DNA from: Microplitis mediator
Lineage: Eukaryota; Arthropoda; Insecta; Hymenoptera; Braconidae
Assembly (NCBI RefSeq): GCF_029852145.1
Contig: NC_079975.1
Span: 16,551,275-16,615,274 of the forward strand
Direction: 5' to 3'
Length of the DNA: 64,000 nt
Of this stretch, positions 31,095 through 42,676 are shown one piece after another; the first letter of the stretch is position 1; each line of letters starts with the position of its first letter. The notes beneath the pieces are model-generated. The model had not been told where the DNA came from. It ran no database searches and worked only from the letters and a program-made list of their open reading frames with translations. A program made the translations under genes and the position numbers.

Positions 31095-32991
31095 CCCTCG
31101 CGGACTCGGGATTACTGCGAAATCATGGTGAAATTTCGGTGAAATCATAGTGGAAAGATAGTGAACCCATAGTGAAATGACAGTGAAATCACTGTAACTT
31201 TGTGCCATTTGCTTACTGTGTGATAATTATCATCCGATGGTAATTTTATGATGATTTCACCATCGATTCATAGTAGAATCACAATAGCATAACAGTCAAT
31301 TTACAGTAGTATAGCTGTAAGTTGACAGTAGTATTACTGTGTATTTACAGTGATTTCACTATCAGTTTATGCTGGATCTGCAGTGCTTCAGTCATGCTTT
31401 CTCAGTAATAATACCGTGATCATACAGTGATTTCACAGCAGTCTTACTATAGATTCTTCGTGAAATCACAATAATATCGCTGTGAATTGACAGTAATATT
31501 ACTGTGATTTCTTAATCATTTAATCCTGGATCTGCTTAGTTTTCATCGAGATTTAGGGGCAATATTGAGATCCTATATTTATTGATTCAAAGATAATAAT
31601 AATAAAATTATTAATAATATTATAATAGCAACAATAATCCTAATCTTGGTTTTTCAATAAATAATTTTTCTTGTTTAAAAAAATTATTTATTATTTCTTT
31701 GTACGACTTCATGTAATTCCTCTGGAGGATTAAATGCTATTTTTTTACCCTCGGTAAAGAAGGAATTTTATTTTTTTTTAACGCATGATGGGACTCGAAC
31801 TGCCGACCCTTCGATTGAGAGTAGCTTAAGTCATGTACTTTAGCCCGCTCGGCCACCACACGCATTCGGAACTAAATATTTAATCTGTTACCTCATGCTA
31901 TTCAATACCATATATACTCAAGACTAAGCTATAAGAAAAATTATTTTATTAAATACTATAAAATTAAAAGAATTCGATATTTATAAAAAAAAAATTTTTG
32001 CCTTCATTTGTAAATCATCAAGTTTTCTTAATTTAAGAATATTTTATTTTAAATTATGATAAATAATAAATATTTACTATTGAAATATTAATCTAAATGA
32101 TGTTCTCTTTATTTTTTGCAGTAGTTTAAATTCAATTTATACAGTTTTGAAAAAAAAGTTATTCAATTTTTTTATTTATTTATTTTTTTTCATAATTCTG
32201 AAGAATTTTACCGTCTTTTAAGCTTTTATAAAATTAACTAAATTAGATAATTACAGATAAAGTTTCGCTCGGAAATTCCTAAAATAGCTAAATTTATAAT
32301 AAATAAAATACATATGTGCCCAAATATTTGCTAAACTTACAAATAATTATAGGAGCATTTATGAAATAATTGATATTATTTTTTTTTTTAATTCCATTTC
32401 TATCGATTAATGACATTAAAAATTCAAATTTTGATTTTGAAATTGGATTAATGATAGATGTACCGTATCAGATCACTATCAAGGTAGAGTTAAATCATGG
32501 AGAAAACGCTAATAATTTGCTGTGAAAATATCATAGAGTCACAGTGCTAATACTACTAGGTTGTCATGGGATCACGGTAAATTCATGGTTAAACCACTAT
32601 GAACTGACTGTGAAACTATTGTAAAGTCACAGAGTTAACACTATCAGATTACTATGGAATCACAGTGAATTCGTAGTGAAATCACTCTAAACTGACTGTG
32701 AACCCATGATAAAGCCTCAGTGTTATCATTGTTGGGTTACCATAAATCGATAGCTGATCGACAGTAAAATTATCATGAAAGTATGGTAATTTAATTGTAA
32801 ACCTACAAAAGAATCACAAGTGAAATCACTATGGAACTACCATCAAATTACTGTAAAATTACTATATAACCAGAGTGACGAAATGGCACAAAACGACTGT
32901 GAATTCACTATGAAATTACCATCAATACACAGTAAACTTACGGTAAAATTGATTTCACTGTGATTTCACAGTAACCCCGAATCCGCGAGGG
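31095..32991. mobile_element. CCCTCGCGGA element inserted in the Rep gene (CACAGTGA arrays)
   Basis: Ends CCCTCGCGGACTCGGGATTA and, inverted, CCCTCGCGGATTCGGGGTTA are flanked by GT at 31093-31094 and 32992-32993. Both arms (31110-31560, 32450-32985) are arrays of degenerate TTTCACTGTGATTTCACAGT words. The core is AT-rich with a tRNA-like module at 31782-31863. A short relative with the same terminus type lies at 63316-63715. Confidence 0.9.
31782..31863 (-). tRNA. Class II tRNA-like pol III module (Leu/Ser type), degenerate
   Basis: On the minus strand it has a strong A box (TGGCCGAGCGG) typical of tRNA-Leu and tRNA-Ser and a B box (AGTTCGAGTCC), with a longer variable region and pairing acceptor ends (GCGTGTG with CATGCGT). 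The T stem and anticodon arm do not pair properly, so a functional tRNA is unlikely. It is followed by an A-rich run, as in SINE tails. It sits in the centre of the CCCTCGCGGA element. Confidence 0.55.
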
Positions 32992-32993
32992 GT

Positions 32994-33044
32994 ACTTTGT
33001 AATTGGCGTCGACTTTTAAGTGAACGCTTCTTCGTTCGAGGCAT
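32994..33044 (-). CDS. Displaced N-terminal piece of the Helentron Rep gene
   Basis: ATG at 33042-33044 opens MPRTKKRSLKSRRQLQ, a highly basic leader, and runs up to the element border at 32991. The same frame resumes at 31094 on the far side of the insertion. The basic stretch could bind DNA or act as a nuclear localisation signal. Confidence 0.75.
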
Positions 33045-33194
33045 TTTTGCTGTATCAGTTATGTATAAATAAAAAACAAATATTTTTCTTTTAAATGTAT
33101 GGAATATTATTATAATGTCAAATTATAAGATTTGATATTGTGAAAAATAAAGTTTTATATGTTTGGGTCACTAAAAGCACACTAGAAAAAAATT

Positions 33195-33415
33195 GATTTT
33201 GTCGTAAAAGGCAGACCAAAGTCGCTAAAGGCAGACTAGATATTTTTATTTCGAGTCGCAAGAGGCAGACCAGATATGTCAATTTCGAGTCGCAAAAGGC
33301 AGACCAAAGTCGCTGTAGGCGGACTAGATATCTATTTCGAGTCGCAAGAGGCAGACCAGATATCAATTTTGAGTCGCAAAAGGCAGACTGAAGTCGCTAA
33401 AAGCAGACTAAATAT
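33195..33415. repeat. Minisatellite of GTCGC-AAAGGCAGAC units
   Basis: Units of about 45-50 bp contain GAGTCGCAAAAGGCAGACCA and GTCGCTAAAGGCAGACTAGA separated by AT-rich joints. Short open frames on both strands here are by-products of the repeat. Confidence 0.8.
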
Positions 33416-34562
33416 ATATCCAATATCAATAATAACAATAAAAAAAAGACAAAGCTGTAAATAAAAGATTATTAAAATATTAAAAATTTAATGGAAAAAT
33501 TTGTTAATAAAATTGTTACATACAATAACACTGAAAATTATGGTTATTGTTTTTTTTTTTTTCGAAATCTTATAAGTTAACTAATTCGTTTTCAATTGAG
33601 CAACTGTTATTTAATATTTTTTAATATTTATATTGTATGTAATAATTTTTTTATTAATTTTTCTGCATAGTAAAAATTTTTAAATAAAAAGTATTACCCT
33701 TACAAATAACAAACCGTGACAGACGTCTAATTCCCAAGTGCCCTAGGTGAAGTAATTAGTGTTATAAAACAAAAAATAAATAAAGTAAAGTAAAACTTAA
33801 TCCAAAGTAAAATTAAATTTAAAGCTTCTTCAAACCAGCCACGATGATTATCTGAACATTCATAATTCCTATGTTGACATATTGATCTCTCTAAATCTGA
33901 AACAGTGGGTATTCACTGTTTCAGATTTAGAGAGATTATTTGTATACTGATATAGTAAAAAAAACTATCTAGAAATGAAACACCATCTGAGCTAGAAATA
34001 AAATTAGATTTCTCAAAAAATTTTTTTAAAAACCTCTACCACTCCTTACATTATTTTGGCTAGATTTTCTCAGTGGCAAATGATGTATTTTTTTTTTTTT
34101 AAATATGCGAGCAACAAATGTAGAAACATCATAAATCTGACGGAATTCAATCATGATGAGTAATACATAAGTTGTAAGAAGTTAAAACATTATAAATTTT
34201 CATTCTATATATTTTCAAAATTGCAAGACTACCAAATTAATGGAAGGAATAGTTAAAACGTTAAATTTAAGGGCAAAGATTACAGCTTATTCAACAAGTT
34301 TTGAGATATTTTTGACATGAATTGTCTATAAATTTCAGTTTTAAAGTTGTACGAACTTTAATAGTAAAGAAATGATTTTGTTGAAGAATCGAGAAAATTT
34401 CAAACAGCCATAACCTCTGGACTAATCGACCGACTTAACTTATCTTCGAACTTGATTAAGGTAATCGCCCAAAGAATGAGTGTAGAAAATTTCCCTATGA
34501 TCCGATCAGAATCATAGATGCTATCGTGATGACAAGGCTGGATCTATTCTATATATATATTA
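33416..34562. other. AT-rich stretch without a supported gene
   Basis: A short inverted pair (CTCTAAATCTGAAACAGTG near 33891 and its complement near 33919) forms a hairpin. Otherwise nothing recognisable. Confidence 0.4.
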
Positions 34563-37099
34563 GGGTGGCTCATTTGAAACGACTATTTTTTTTTTTTGGT
34601 CCATTGACGGAATATTGTTCTAGACATAAAAAAAAAATTTTCCACAAAATTTGAGCCCTTAATTATAATTTTAAAAACTCGCTAATTGAATTTGAAATTT
34701 TCCCATTCATTTAGCATGTAAAGTGGAGGTTTTTTTTTTTAATTATCTATAGCTCTGCTGCATTTCACGTTTTTTTACTGTCCATAGGCAGAAATTGTAG
34801 GCAAACCTTCATACTTCAAAAGTTCCTACAGTAAAATTTATGTGACAGGAACGGGGTCAGAGTTAAAAAATGTAAAAGTCGATTTTTATCGATTTTTGCG
34901 TATTTTTTGAGTTTTTCGTAGAAAATATTGTAGTTACCGAAAAAAGGTAAATGACAAAATTGTAGGAAATCAAATTTGCTACAAAAAAGGTCCTGTAAGC
35001 CAAGGCTGTAAAATCTGTTGTTTCTGAAATAAATTGAATTATACATATGAAAATTCAAGATATCTTTGCAGTATATGGTTTGTTAAATAAATAATTTAAT
35101 TTTCATTTATTAAATGTTTTTTTTGAACATCATATTACTTTTTCATGAAAATATAACTTAAAAAAAATTTATCGGACGGTTTCAAAAATTGATTTTTCCG
35201 ATTTTCTTCGATTTTTGGTATTTTTTAGTACCCCTCAAAAGAGGCTTCCCGGTAAATTTTGAGATCTTTTTGATTAATGGTTCAAAAAATATCGAATTTT
35301 CAAAAAAAACCGCTCTTTTTATGGTTTTTTGATCATAACTTTCGTAATAATGGTCGAAATTCAATGTTTTTTTATTCAAAATTTTCGTTTTGAGTTGGCC
35401 TTTTCAGACAAAAATGCATAACAAATATACAAAATGTTTTTGATCGAGATTTTTGAATTTTAAGTTTTCAACCGTGTTCCAAAATTTTATATAATTATTC
35501 GAAAAAGCGACGAAGCTATATTCACTAAGGAGTCCTCTAGTTCATAAAACAATCGTTAATGTAAAATTTTCGAAAGAACACGGAAATAATTAAAAACGTT
35601 TGTGATACAGTTTTGGCGCTTTTCGTTTTTAAAAAAGGGTGTATCCTTCGATTTTCTTAAAATTTCCTATCTTAAACTTCTATCCATTCTGCAACTTTTA
35701 AGCCCGGTCCAGTAGTGGGCCTTCCATAATTACTATTTTTTTTCGATTTTTCGAAATTAAAAAAAAATTTTTTTTTTGCTATAAATTATTATCAGTACCG
35801 ATTTTTGACATTGTACACTTGTTTTTCTAGAATATTATAAATTGATTCCGATATTTTTTCGTTCTGAGTAGGGATTTAAAAGCAGTAAGTAAAAGTTAAT
35901 GTTATTTATAAGCTGTTATAATAAATACTTTTATTTTTTAAAAAGCAACTATTTCGAAGCAAAAGAAACATTAGATTTGCTATACAATACAGCTTAAATC
36001 ATTACAGGAGCTCCAAAATTTCATATAATTATTCGGAAAAGCGACAAAACTGTATCACAAACGTTTTTAATTATTTCCGTGTTCTTTCGAAAATTTTACA
36101 TTAACGATTGTTTTATGAACTAGAGGACTCCTTAGTGAATATAGCTTCGTCGCTTTTTCGAATAATTATATAAAATTTTGGAACACGGTTGAAAACTTAA
36201 AATTCAAAAATCTCGATCAAAAACATTTTGTATATTTGTTATGCATTTTTGTCTGAAAAGGCCAACTCAAAACGAAAATTTTGAATAAAAAAACATTGAA
36301 TTTCGACCATTATTACGAAAGTTATGATCAAAAAACCATAAAAAGAGCGGTTTTTTTTGAAAATTCGATATTTTTTGAACCATTAATCAAAAAGATCTCA
36401 AAATTTACCGGGAAGCCTCTTTTGAGGGGTACTAAAAAATACCAAAAATCGAAGAAAATCGGAAAAATCAATTTTTGAAACCGTCCGATAAATTTTTTTT
36501 AAGTTATATTTTCATGAAAAAGTAATATGATGTTCAAAAAAAACATTTAATAAATGAAAATTAAATTATTTATTTAACAAACCATATACTGCAAAGATAT
36601 CTTGAATTTTCATATGTATAATTCAATTTATTTCAGAAACAACAGATTTTACAGCCTTGGCTTACAGGACCTTTTTTGTAGCAAATTTGATTTCCTACAA
36701 TTTTGTCATTTACCTTTTTTCGGTAACTACAATATTTTCTACGAAAAACTCAAAAAATACGCAAAAATCGATAAAAATCGACTTTTACATTTTTTAACTC
36801 TGACCCCGTTCCTGTCACATAAATTTTACTGTAGGAACTTTTGAAGTATGAAGGTTTGCCTACAATTTCTGCCTATGGACAGTAAAAAAACGTGAAATGC
36901 AGCAGAGCTATAGATAATTAAAAAAAAAAAACCTCCACTTTACATGCTAAATGAATGGGAAAATTTCAAATTCAATTAGCGAGTTTTTAATATTAAAATT
37001 AAGGGCTCAAATTTTGTGGAAAATTTTTTTTTTATGTCTAGAACAATATTCCGTCAATGGACCAAAAAAAAAAAAATAGTCGTTTCAAATGAGCCACCC
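34563..37099. mobile_element. 2.5-kb foldback element, GGGTGGCTC ends
   Basis: Left terminus GGGTGGCTCATTTGAAACGA and its inverse at the right end are flanked by TA (34561-34562, 37100-37101). The arms of about 1.06 kb (34563-35618, 36045-37099) are almost perfect inverted copies. A spacer of about 425 bases (35619-36044) separates them. It has no transposase. Mirror-image short frames on the two arms (65 and 80 codons) show conservation of the arms, not genes. Confidence 0.92.
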
Positions 37100-37101
37100 T
37101 A

Positions 37102-37544
37102 ATATATATATATATATATTAGTGTTTCAAAAAAATTGACTTCTCGAAGAACATTGACAAATCGACCGAGTATCCCTAGACAAAGACCCTGTTAAAAGAT
37201 GAGCCCTTAATATTTGAGTGACGCTTCACGATTTTCTGTTTTCCGTTTAAATAACATAGGAAAAAAAAAATTTTAAGTTTAGAATTTTATACCTCAGCAA
37301 TGGCTCATTGTTGGAAATAAAATTGTCTACAAAAAAGATCCTATGACATTTTATGACAAGTCTGATAGTTTCGCCGGAAAAGTAAAAAGATCTCGAAATT
37401 TAATATAAATTTGACTTCAAGCTCAAATAACTTTTAACAGATGGATTTATCACAAAATGATTAGAAGCTTTTTTGTAGCGCGTTAAATTCCCTACAAAAA
37501 TGTATCCTGGGCATATCTGTACAATTAATTAATTAATGTAACGG
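37102..37544. other. Diverged element remnant
   Basis: The sequence resembles parts of the foldback at 41860-42640 (TTTCCGTTTAAATAACATAG and similar), so it is probably a partial related element. No gene is seen. Confidence 0.35.
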
Positions 37545-37860
37545 GACCTAAGTCCAACTCCACCGACCGGAGGCCGATACTTCACCCTGTAATTTCCCCA
37601 TCTTCCACCCAGTCGGTCGAAAAATATAATCAAGTGACGACTAAGGTGGACATTAACCGGAGGTATTACCAAGTAATCCTGATTGCACGTGGTATCTAAC
37701 CACAACCACTACCAGTCCTACCTCTTTTGGGCCAAACACTGCCACCATCTCAGGAAATAAAGAGACTCTGATCACAGTGGGCTTAGAAGTTCCCCCCCCC
37801 CTGGTACCAGACTCCTAGCGCTGGTTACCATGGTTGCCTAGGATTAGTGGTGGGTCAATA
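37545..37860. repeat. GC-rich insert, probable retrotransposon fragment
   Basis: This is a 300-base island of balanced composition (ACCGACCGGAGGCCGATACT, a C10 run near 37795) in AT-rich DNA. It resembles 5' regions of insect non-LTR elements in composition only. No frame is open. Confidence 0.35.
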
Positions 37861-38250
37861 TGTCTAATATTGAAAACTATTAGTTTATTAGATTTGTGAA
37901 CGTGTATTTGGTCTAAAGTATGTGCCTTAGGCGTTGTCAAATGTTTTGACTCGGTTTTAATGTCGATGAGTCTTAAATTTTACACAATTTTTTTAAAGCT
38001 TGTATCTCAAGAAATTTCACTGTAAATGATAAATTTTATGGTGAAAAATAAATCCTGCATACTTGAAAAAGCTAATTTTATGATTTCTTCAATCTCATCT
38101 AATCAATAAACTATGGTATAATTCAAAGAAAAGTGTCAATACCTAACTTTTACATGAGGTTCTGACAAAATTCGTATACTTTTAAAAATTTTATGTTAAA
38201 AAATATGCACGGTAAAGTATGATAATTTAAATTCCACGACAGCGTAGGTT

Positions 38251-38576
38251 CCCGATGAAAAAAGATTTTATACAATTGTATAAAATTATATACAAAAAAT
38301 GGCCCGATCCAATTGTATACAACTATATAAACATTGTATACAATTCTATACAAGTCTATATAATTATATACAATTTCATACAAATTGTATACAATTCTAT
38401 ATAATTGCAATATATAGAATTGTATATAATTATATAGAATTTGTATAGAATTATAGAATTATATAGAATTGTATACAATTTCTATATACAAATTGTATAC
38501 AATTGGATCGGGCCATTTTTTCTATCCAATTTATATATAGTCAATATATAATTGTATAAAATCTTTTTTCATCGGG
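38251..38576. mobile_element. CCCGATGAAAAAAGATT palindromic element
   Basis: Perfect ends CCCGATGAAAAAAGATTTTA and its inverse are flanked by TT (38249-38250, 38577-38578). The interior is a chain of TTGTATACAATT palindromes with GGATCGGGCC. Same family as 12771-12993. Confidence 0.85.
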
Positions 38577-38736
38577 TTATGACTTAAACTTTTATAAAAA
38601 AATTTATTTTCATCATAATCTAATAAATTTTATTTTCCAATGGTGGCGAAAGGACCTACTTAATAATGGGTTAATTTTCTAAATAATAAATACTATAGTA
38701 ATTAGAATATGTATTTGCATATTTGTAAACTAAGAA

Positions 38737-38957
38737 TCAACGGAATGAATCGGTTCCAATCGGACAATAATAACGAAATAAAAATTTTATTTCCCGATTG
38801 GAACCGATTCATTCCGATTAAAAATGTTGGATGGGATTTAATCGGTTTCAATCGCAAAATAATATATTTTTTGAAAATTCCCGATTCATTCCAATAGGAT
38901 TCAATCGGAAATTTCCAATCAAATCCCATTGAAGTGAATCGGATTTCTTAATCAGGG
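38737..38957. mobile_element. Truncated ...TTAATCAGGG element (CGGTTCCAATCGG repeats)
   Basis: The right end TTCTTAATCAGGGA is present. The interior has inverted CGATTGGAACCGATTCATTC words. The expected left CCCTGATTAAG end is missing. Confidence 0.55.
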
Positions 38958-39117
38958 ATGTCAAACCTAATAACTACTCTTACATACTTAATGATTTTAC
39001 ATTAAATTTAAAAAAAAGTAGACAAATTTTTTTTTTTTTAGCTGTATATCAAGTTGTTATTGTTGAATTATTATTATTTTTATTATTCGACAAGAAACTG
39101 TTTACTACCCAGTGAAC

Positions 39118-40501
39118 ACATGACCTTATTTTGACGTCATACGTAGGTCATAGCAATGTCACGACATCTGATGTAAATTTGATGTCAATCTGACGTTCTA
39201 CATGACTTTAATATGATGTAAAGCTTGTGACATCATATTGATGTAAGTATGACTCTTGTACTATGTCACAGTTATGACTTATGTATTACGTACGTTTGAC
39301 ATAGAATCTACATCACATTGTTATGTAATAATAGTCATTATCCGTATATCATAATGACGTAATTTTAAAATCATACATTTATGTCAGTAGCAAAGTCACA
39401 GTTATACGTAATGTGGATGTCACTCTTAAATAATATCTTTACATCAGTGACAAGTCAGTATTTTACGCAATGCTGATGTAATGTCCGAGTCATAGTTTTT
39501 TATCATCTATTCATTGAAATAAAACAATCATAGAATGAATTTTCAAACATGTGTAAATGTGTAAAAATAACAACTAAACGTCGAACATTTTTGGGGTCAA
39601 AGTAATCGATAAACTCGATAATAGATCATTCAGACGTTTTAGATTAAAACATTAGCGTGAGCATAAAAAAATTAACTTTATTTTTTTAAATGATATATCG
39701 AAAATATCATTTAGGATGACAAAGAAAATGTAACGACAGTTTGAACTCTTTTGCTATTATGATTTTAAAGTTTAGTATCACAATTTTTCAATCGATTGAA
39801 TTTCATACGATTTTGTGAAATTATTTAATGTTTCGCAAAATTTTATTTAAGATTTTTTAAATTTCACATCACAACAAAAAATTAAAAAATTTGATAAAAC
39901 TTAATGAAATTTTATACAATTATCATCGAGGTCGACAAATATTGCTTCTATAAAATTTCATATAAATTCATGGAGTTTTTTAAATTTTGTAAAAATCCAT
40001 CACGAAAACTTATTAACTCTGTCTTTTCCGGCATTTCACTCTAAATACATCAATTAAGCACGAGATTTGAACTCTCGTGATGTGGACCAGTGAGCAACGT
40101 TCAGGACTACCAGCCAAGAGGAGCCGTGTTCGAACCCAGCAGACGCCCAGGATTTTTTCATCATTTAACGTTATCTAATCTTGTTTCAGAATTCACAATG
40201 CGTTCGCGCGGTAATAATCAAATCAAAAATTCGGTATTTCATTTTATTTTTTTATTTTTTAAAATATTTTTTCCGAATTGATAATTTTGACATCACCCGT
40301 ATGTCATATTGACGTCATAAAAGGTCACACAGACATCACATTTACATCATGCATACGTCATTAGTTTTACATCATAATCTTACGTAAAAAAGTGGGAAAT
40401 AATGAGTCACACCTGACTCATTCGTGACTTATATCTTACGTAAATGATGACATAGCGTAACGTCACTCTGACGTCAAATTTACGTCAATGTGTTTACGGG
40501 G
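39118..40501. mobile_element. CCC(A/C)GTRAACACA element built of TGACGTCA-like words
   Basis: Ends CCCAGTGAACACATGAC and, inverted, CCCCGTAAACACATTGACG are flanked by TA (39116-39117, 40502-40503). Arrays at 39121-39500 and 40285-40495 repeat TGACGTCA, TGATGTCA and TTACGTCA. The core at 39500-40270 includes an opposed pair of B-box-like motifs (GTGTTCGAACCC at about 40130 plus; GAGTTCAAATCTC at about 40072 minus) that recall tRNA-derived modules. Confidence 0.85.
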
Positions 40502-40790
40502 TAACCTGTTAATTATAATACCAATAAAATATATATAAAAGAAAGATATGAAACAACAATAAATTGATACACAATATCTCATAACAAAATTAAGATGAAT
40601 AATGGATAATAATCAACATGATGAAATTATATTTTTTTAATCGTTGTGAAGATAGAGAATAACGGTCGAAAAAAAAGACCATAGGACTTCCTATTATTCA
40701 CTCCGTGTGCAACTTTGTATGGCGCTAGTTGCTATTTCTGTTGTACACGAAGCGAGTAGATTATATCTTTATTTCGATTATGACCTGATA

Positions 40791-41372
40791 GCCACCTTAA
40801 CCGTAAGTTAACTTCAAGCTACGGCCGTATTTGGAAGCCAACTTAAAGGAAAGCGTTGGAGAGCAAACAGTTACGGTCAAGTTGACAGTAAAATGTCTGT
40901 AATTTGAATTCAATTTAACTACAAGTGTTACTGTCAGACAATGACGTTAAGTTGATTGAAAGTTTCACTTCAAGTTGATGGCAAGTTCTTCTGTCAAATC
41001 ACATTCAGATGACAGCAGTAGATTTGCACCAACTTGCACGCAAGTATTATTCAACCAAGGCTTACCAGAAACTTGTCGTTACCCTGATAGCCACACTCTA
41101 AATACAATTGCTTAGCAAGTTCTGCAGTGAAACGCTTACGGCTAATATTAACGACAAGTTTCTGGTAAGCCTTGGTTGAATAATACTTGCGTGCAAGTTG
41201 ATCCAAATCTACTGCCGTCATCTGAATGTAATTTGACAGAAGAACTTGCCATCAACTTGAAGTGAAACTTTCAATCAACTTAGCGTCATTGTCTGACAGT
41301 AACACTTGTAGCGAAATTGAATTCAAATTTACAGACAATTTACTGTCAACTTAAAGGCAACTGCTTGCAAAG
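40791..41372. mobile_element. Foldback element, TCAACTTGAAGTGAAAC family
   Basis: The left arm 40791-41080 and right arm 41140-41372 pair over most of their length (for example ACCAGAAACTTGTCGTTA with its inverse at about 41150). A half copy lies at 60188-60500 and a weaker relative around 58170-58610. Confidence 0.75.
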
Positions 41373-41500
41373 AACAAAGACAAAATAATTTTGTTTCATA
41401 ATTTTATTGCATCAAATTATTGCATCAAATAAGAGAAAGAAATTATAGAAAAAAAAGAAATTATAGAAAAAAAATAAATTAAAAAAATGAATAATAGTTT

Positions 41501-42641
41501 TCAGTTATTCCATATGATATTCATATTTCCTCCACGACCACGTTGTCTCCGACTATTCCCTCCACGATTATTCCCTCCACGACTATTCCATCCACGTCTA
41601 TTCCATCCACGACCATTGTCTTTATAATTTTGTCTTTGATTTCCTCCACCATCATTTTGTTGATTATTATTGGGGCGTCTTCTTTTCTTTGATGAAACAG
41701 AGCCAGCTAGAAATCGAGAAAAAAAAATAGAATAGAAAATATACATTTAACAAATAGATAATTAAATATACTAAAGACTAACTAATTTAACGCCAACAAT
41801 ACCATATATATATATATACATATATATATACATTTTTTTTTGGTATCCGAAAATTGAAAGTATAATTGAGAATAAAAATTTTGGTACCAATCCGAGCTCT
41901 TAATAATAATACTAAGGCTTGCTTAAATCCATTTTTCTATTTTCCATTTAAATAACACGGAAAAAATTTTTCTTTTTTAGAATTTTCTAGCTCACAAACA
42001 AATTAACGAATTCTTATTTACGATAAATATTTTACTAGGAAATTGAACGCTCTACAAAAAAAATCTCTTATAATTTTTTGATAAATCCAACTGTTCAAAA
42101 GTTATTTGAGCTTAGAGTCAAAAAATTTATAGTAAATTTTAAGATCTTTTTACTTTTCCGGCGAAACTATCAGTCTTATCACAAAATGCCTTCAGTATTT
42201 TTTGTAGGTAATTTCATTCCTTACAAATTATTAGAAATAAAATTTTTCGGAATTCTGCATTGTTTTCTAGTTATTTTCATTTCAATATCAAGCTTTAAAA
42301 AAACAGTTTTCTGATTGATTTTAAGAGCTTAACATTGAAATAAAAATAACTAAAAAACAATGTGGAATTTCGAAAAACTTTATTTTCAATAATTTGTAAG
42401 GAATGAAATTACCTACAAGAAAGTGTCTATGACATTTTGTGATACAACTGATAGTTTTGCGGAAAAAATAAAAAGAAAGATCGCAAAATTTACTTTGAAT
42501 TTGAACTTAAGCTTAAATAACATTTGAACAATTGAATTTATCAAAAAAGATAAGAGACTTTTTTTGTAGAACGTTCAAGTTCCTACAAAAATATTGATTG
42601 TGTATAAAAATCCGTTAATTGGCTTGTGAGCTAGGATATTG

Positions 42642-42676
<35 letters not shown>

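Noticed and set aside
35182..36844. Mirror-image frames of 65 and 80 codons in the 2.5-kb foldback
   Set aside because: Identical because the arms are inverted copies; low-complexity content, no domain.
40057..40141. Functional tRNA in the TGACGTCA element
   Set aside because: Two B-box-like motifs in opposite orientation but no full cloverleaf; kept only as a weak trace in the element entry.
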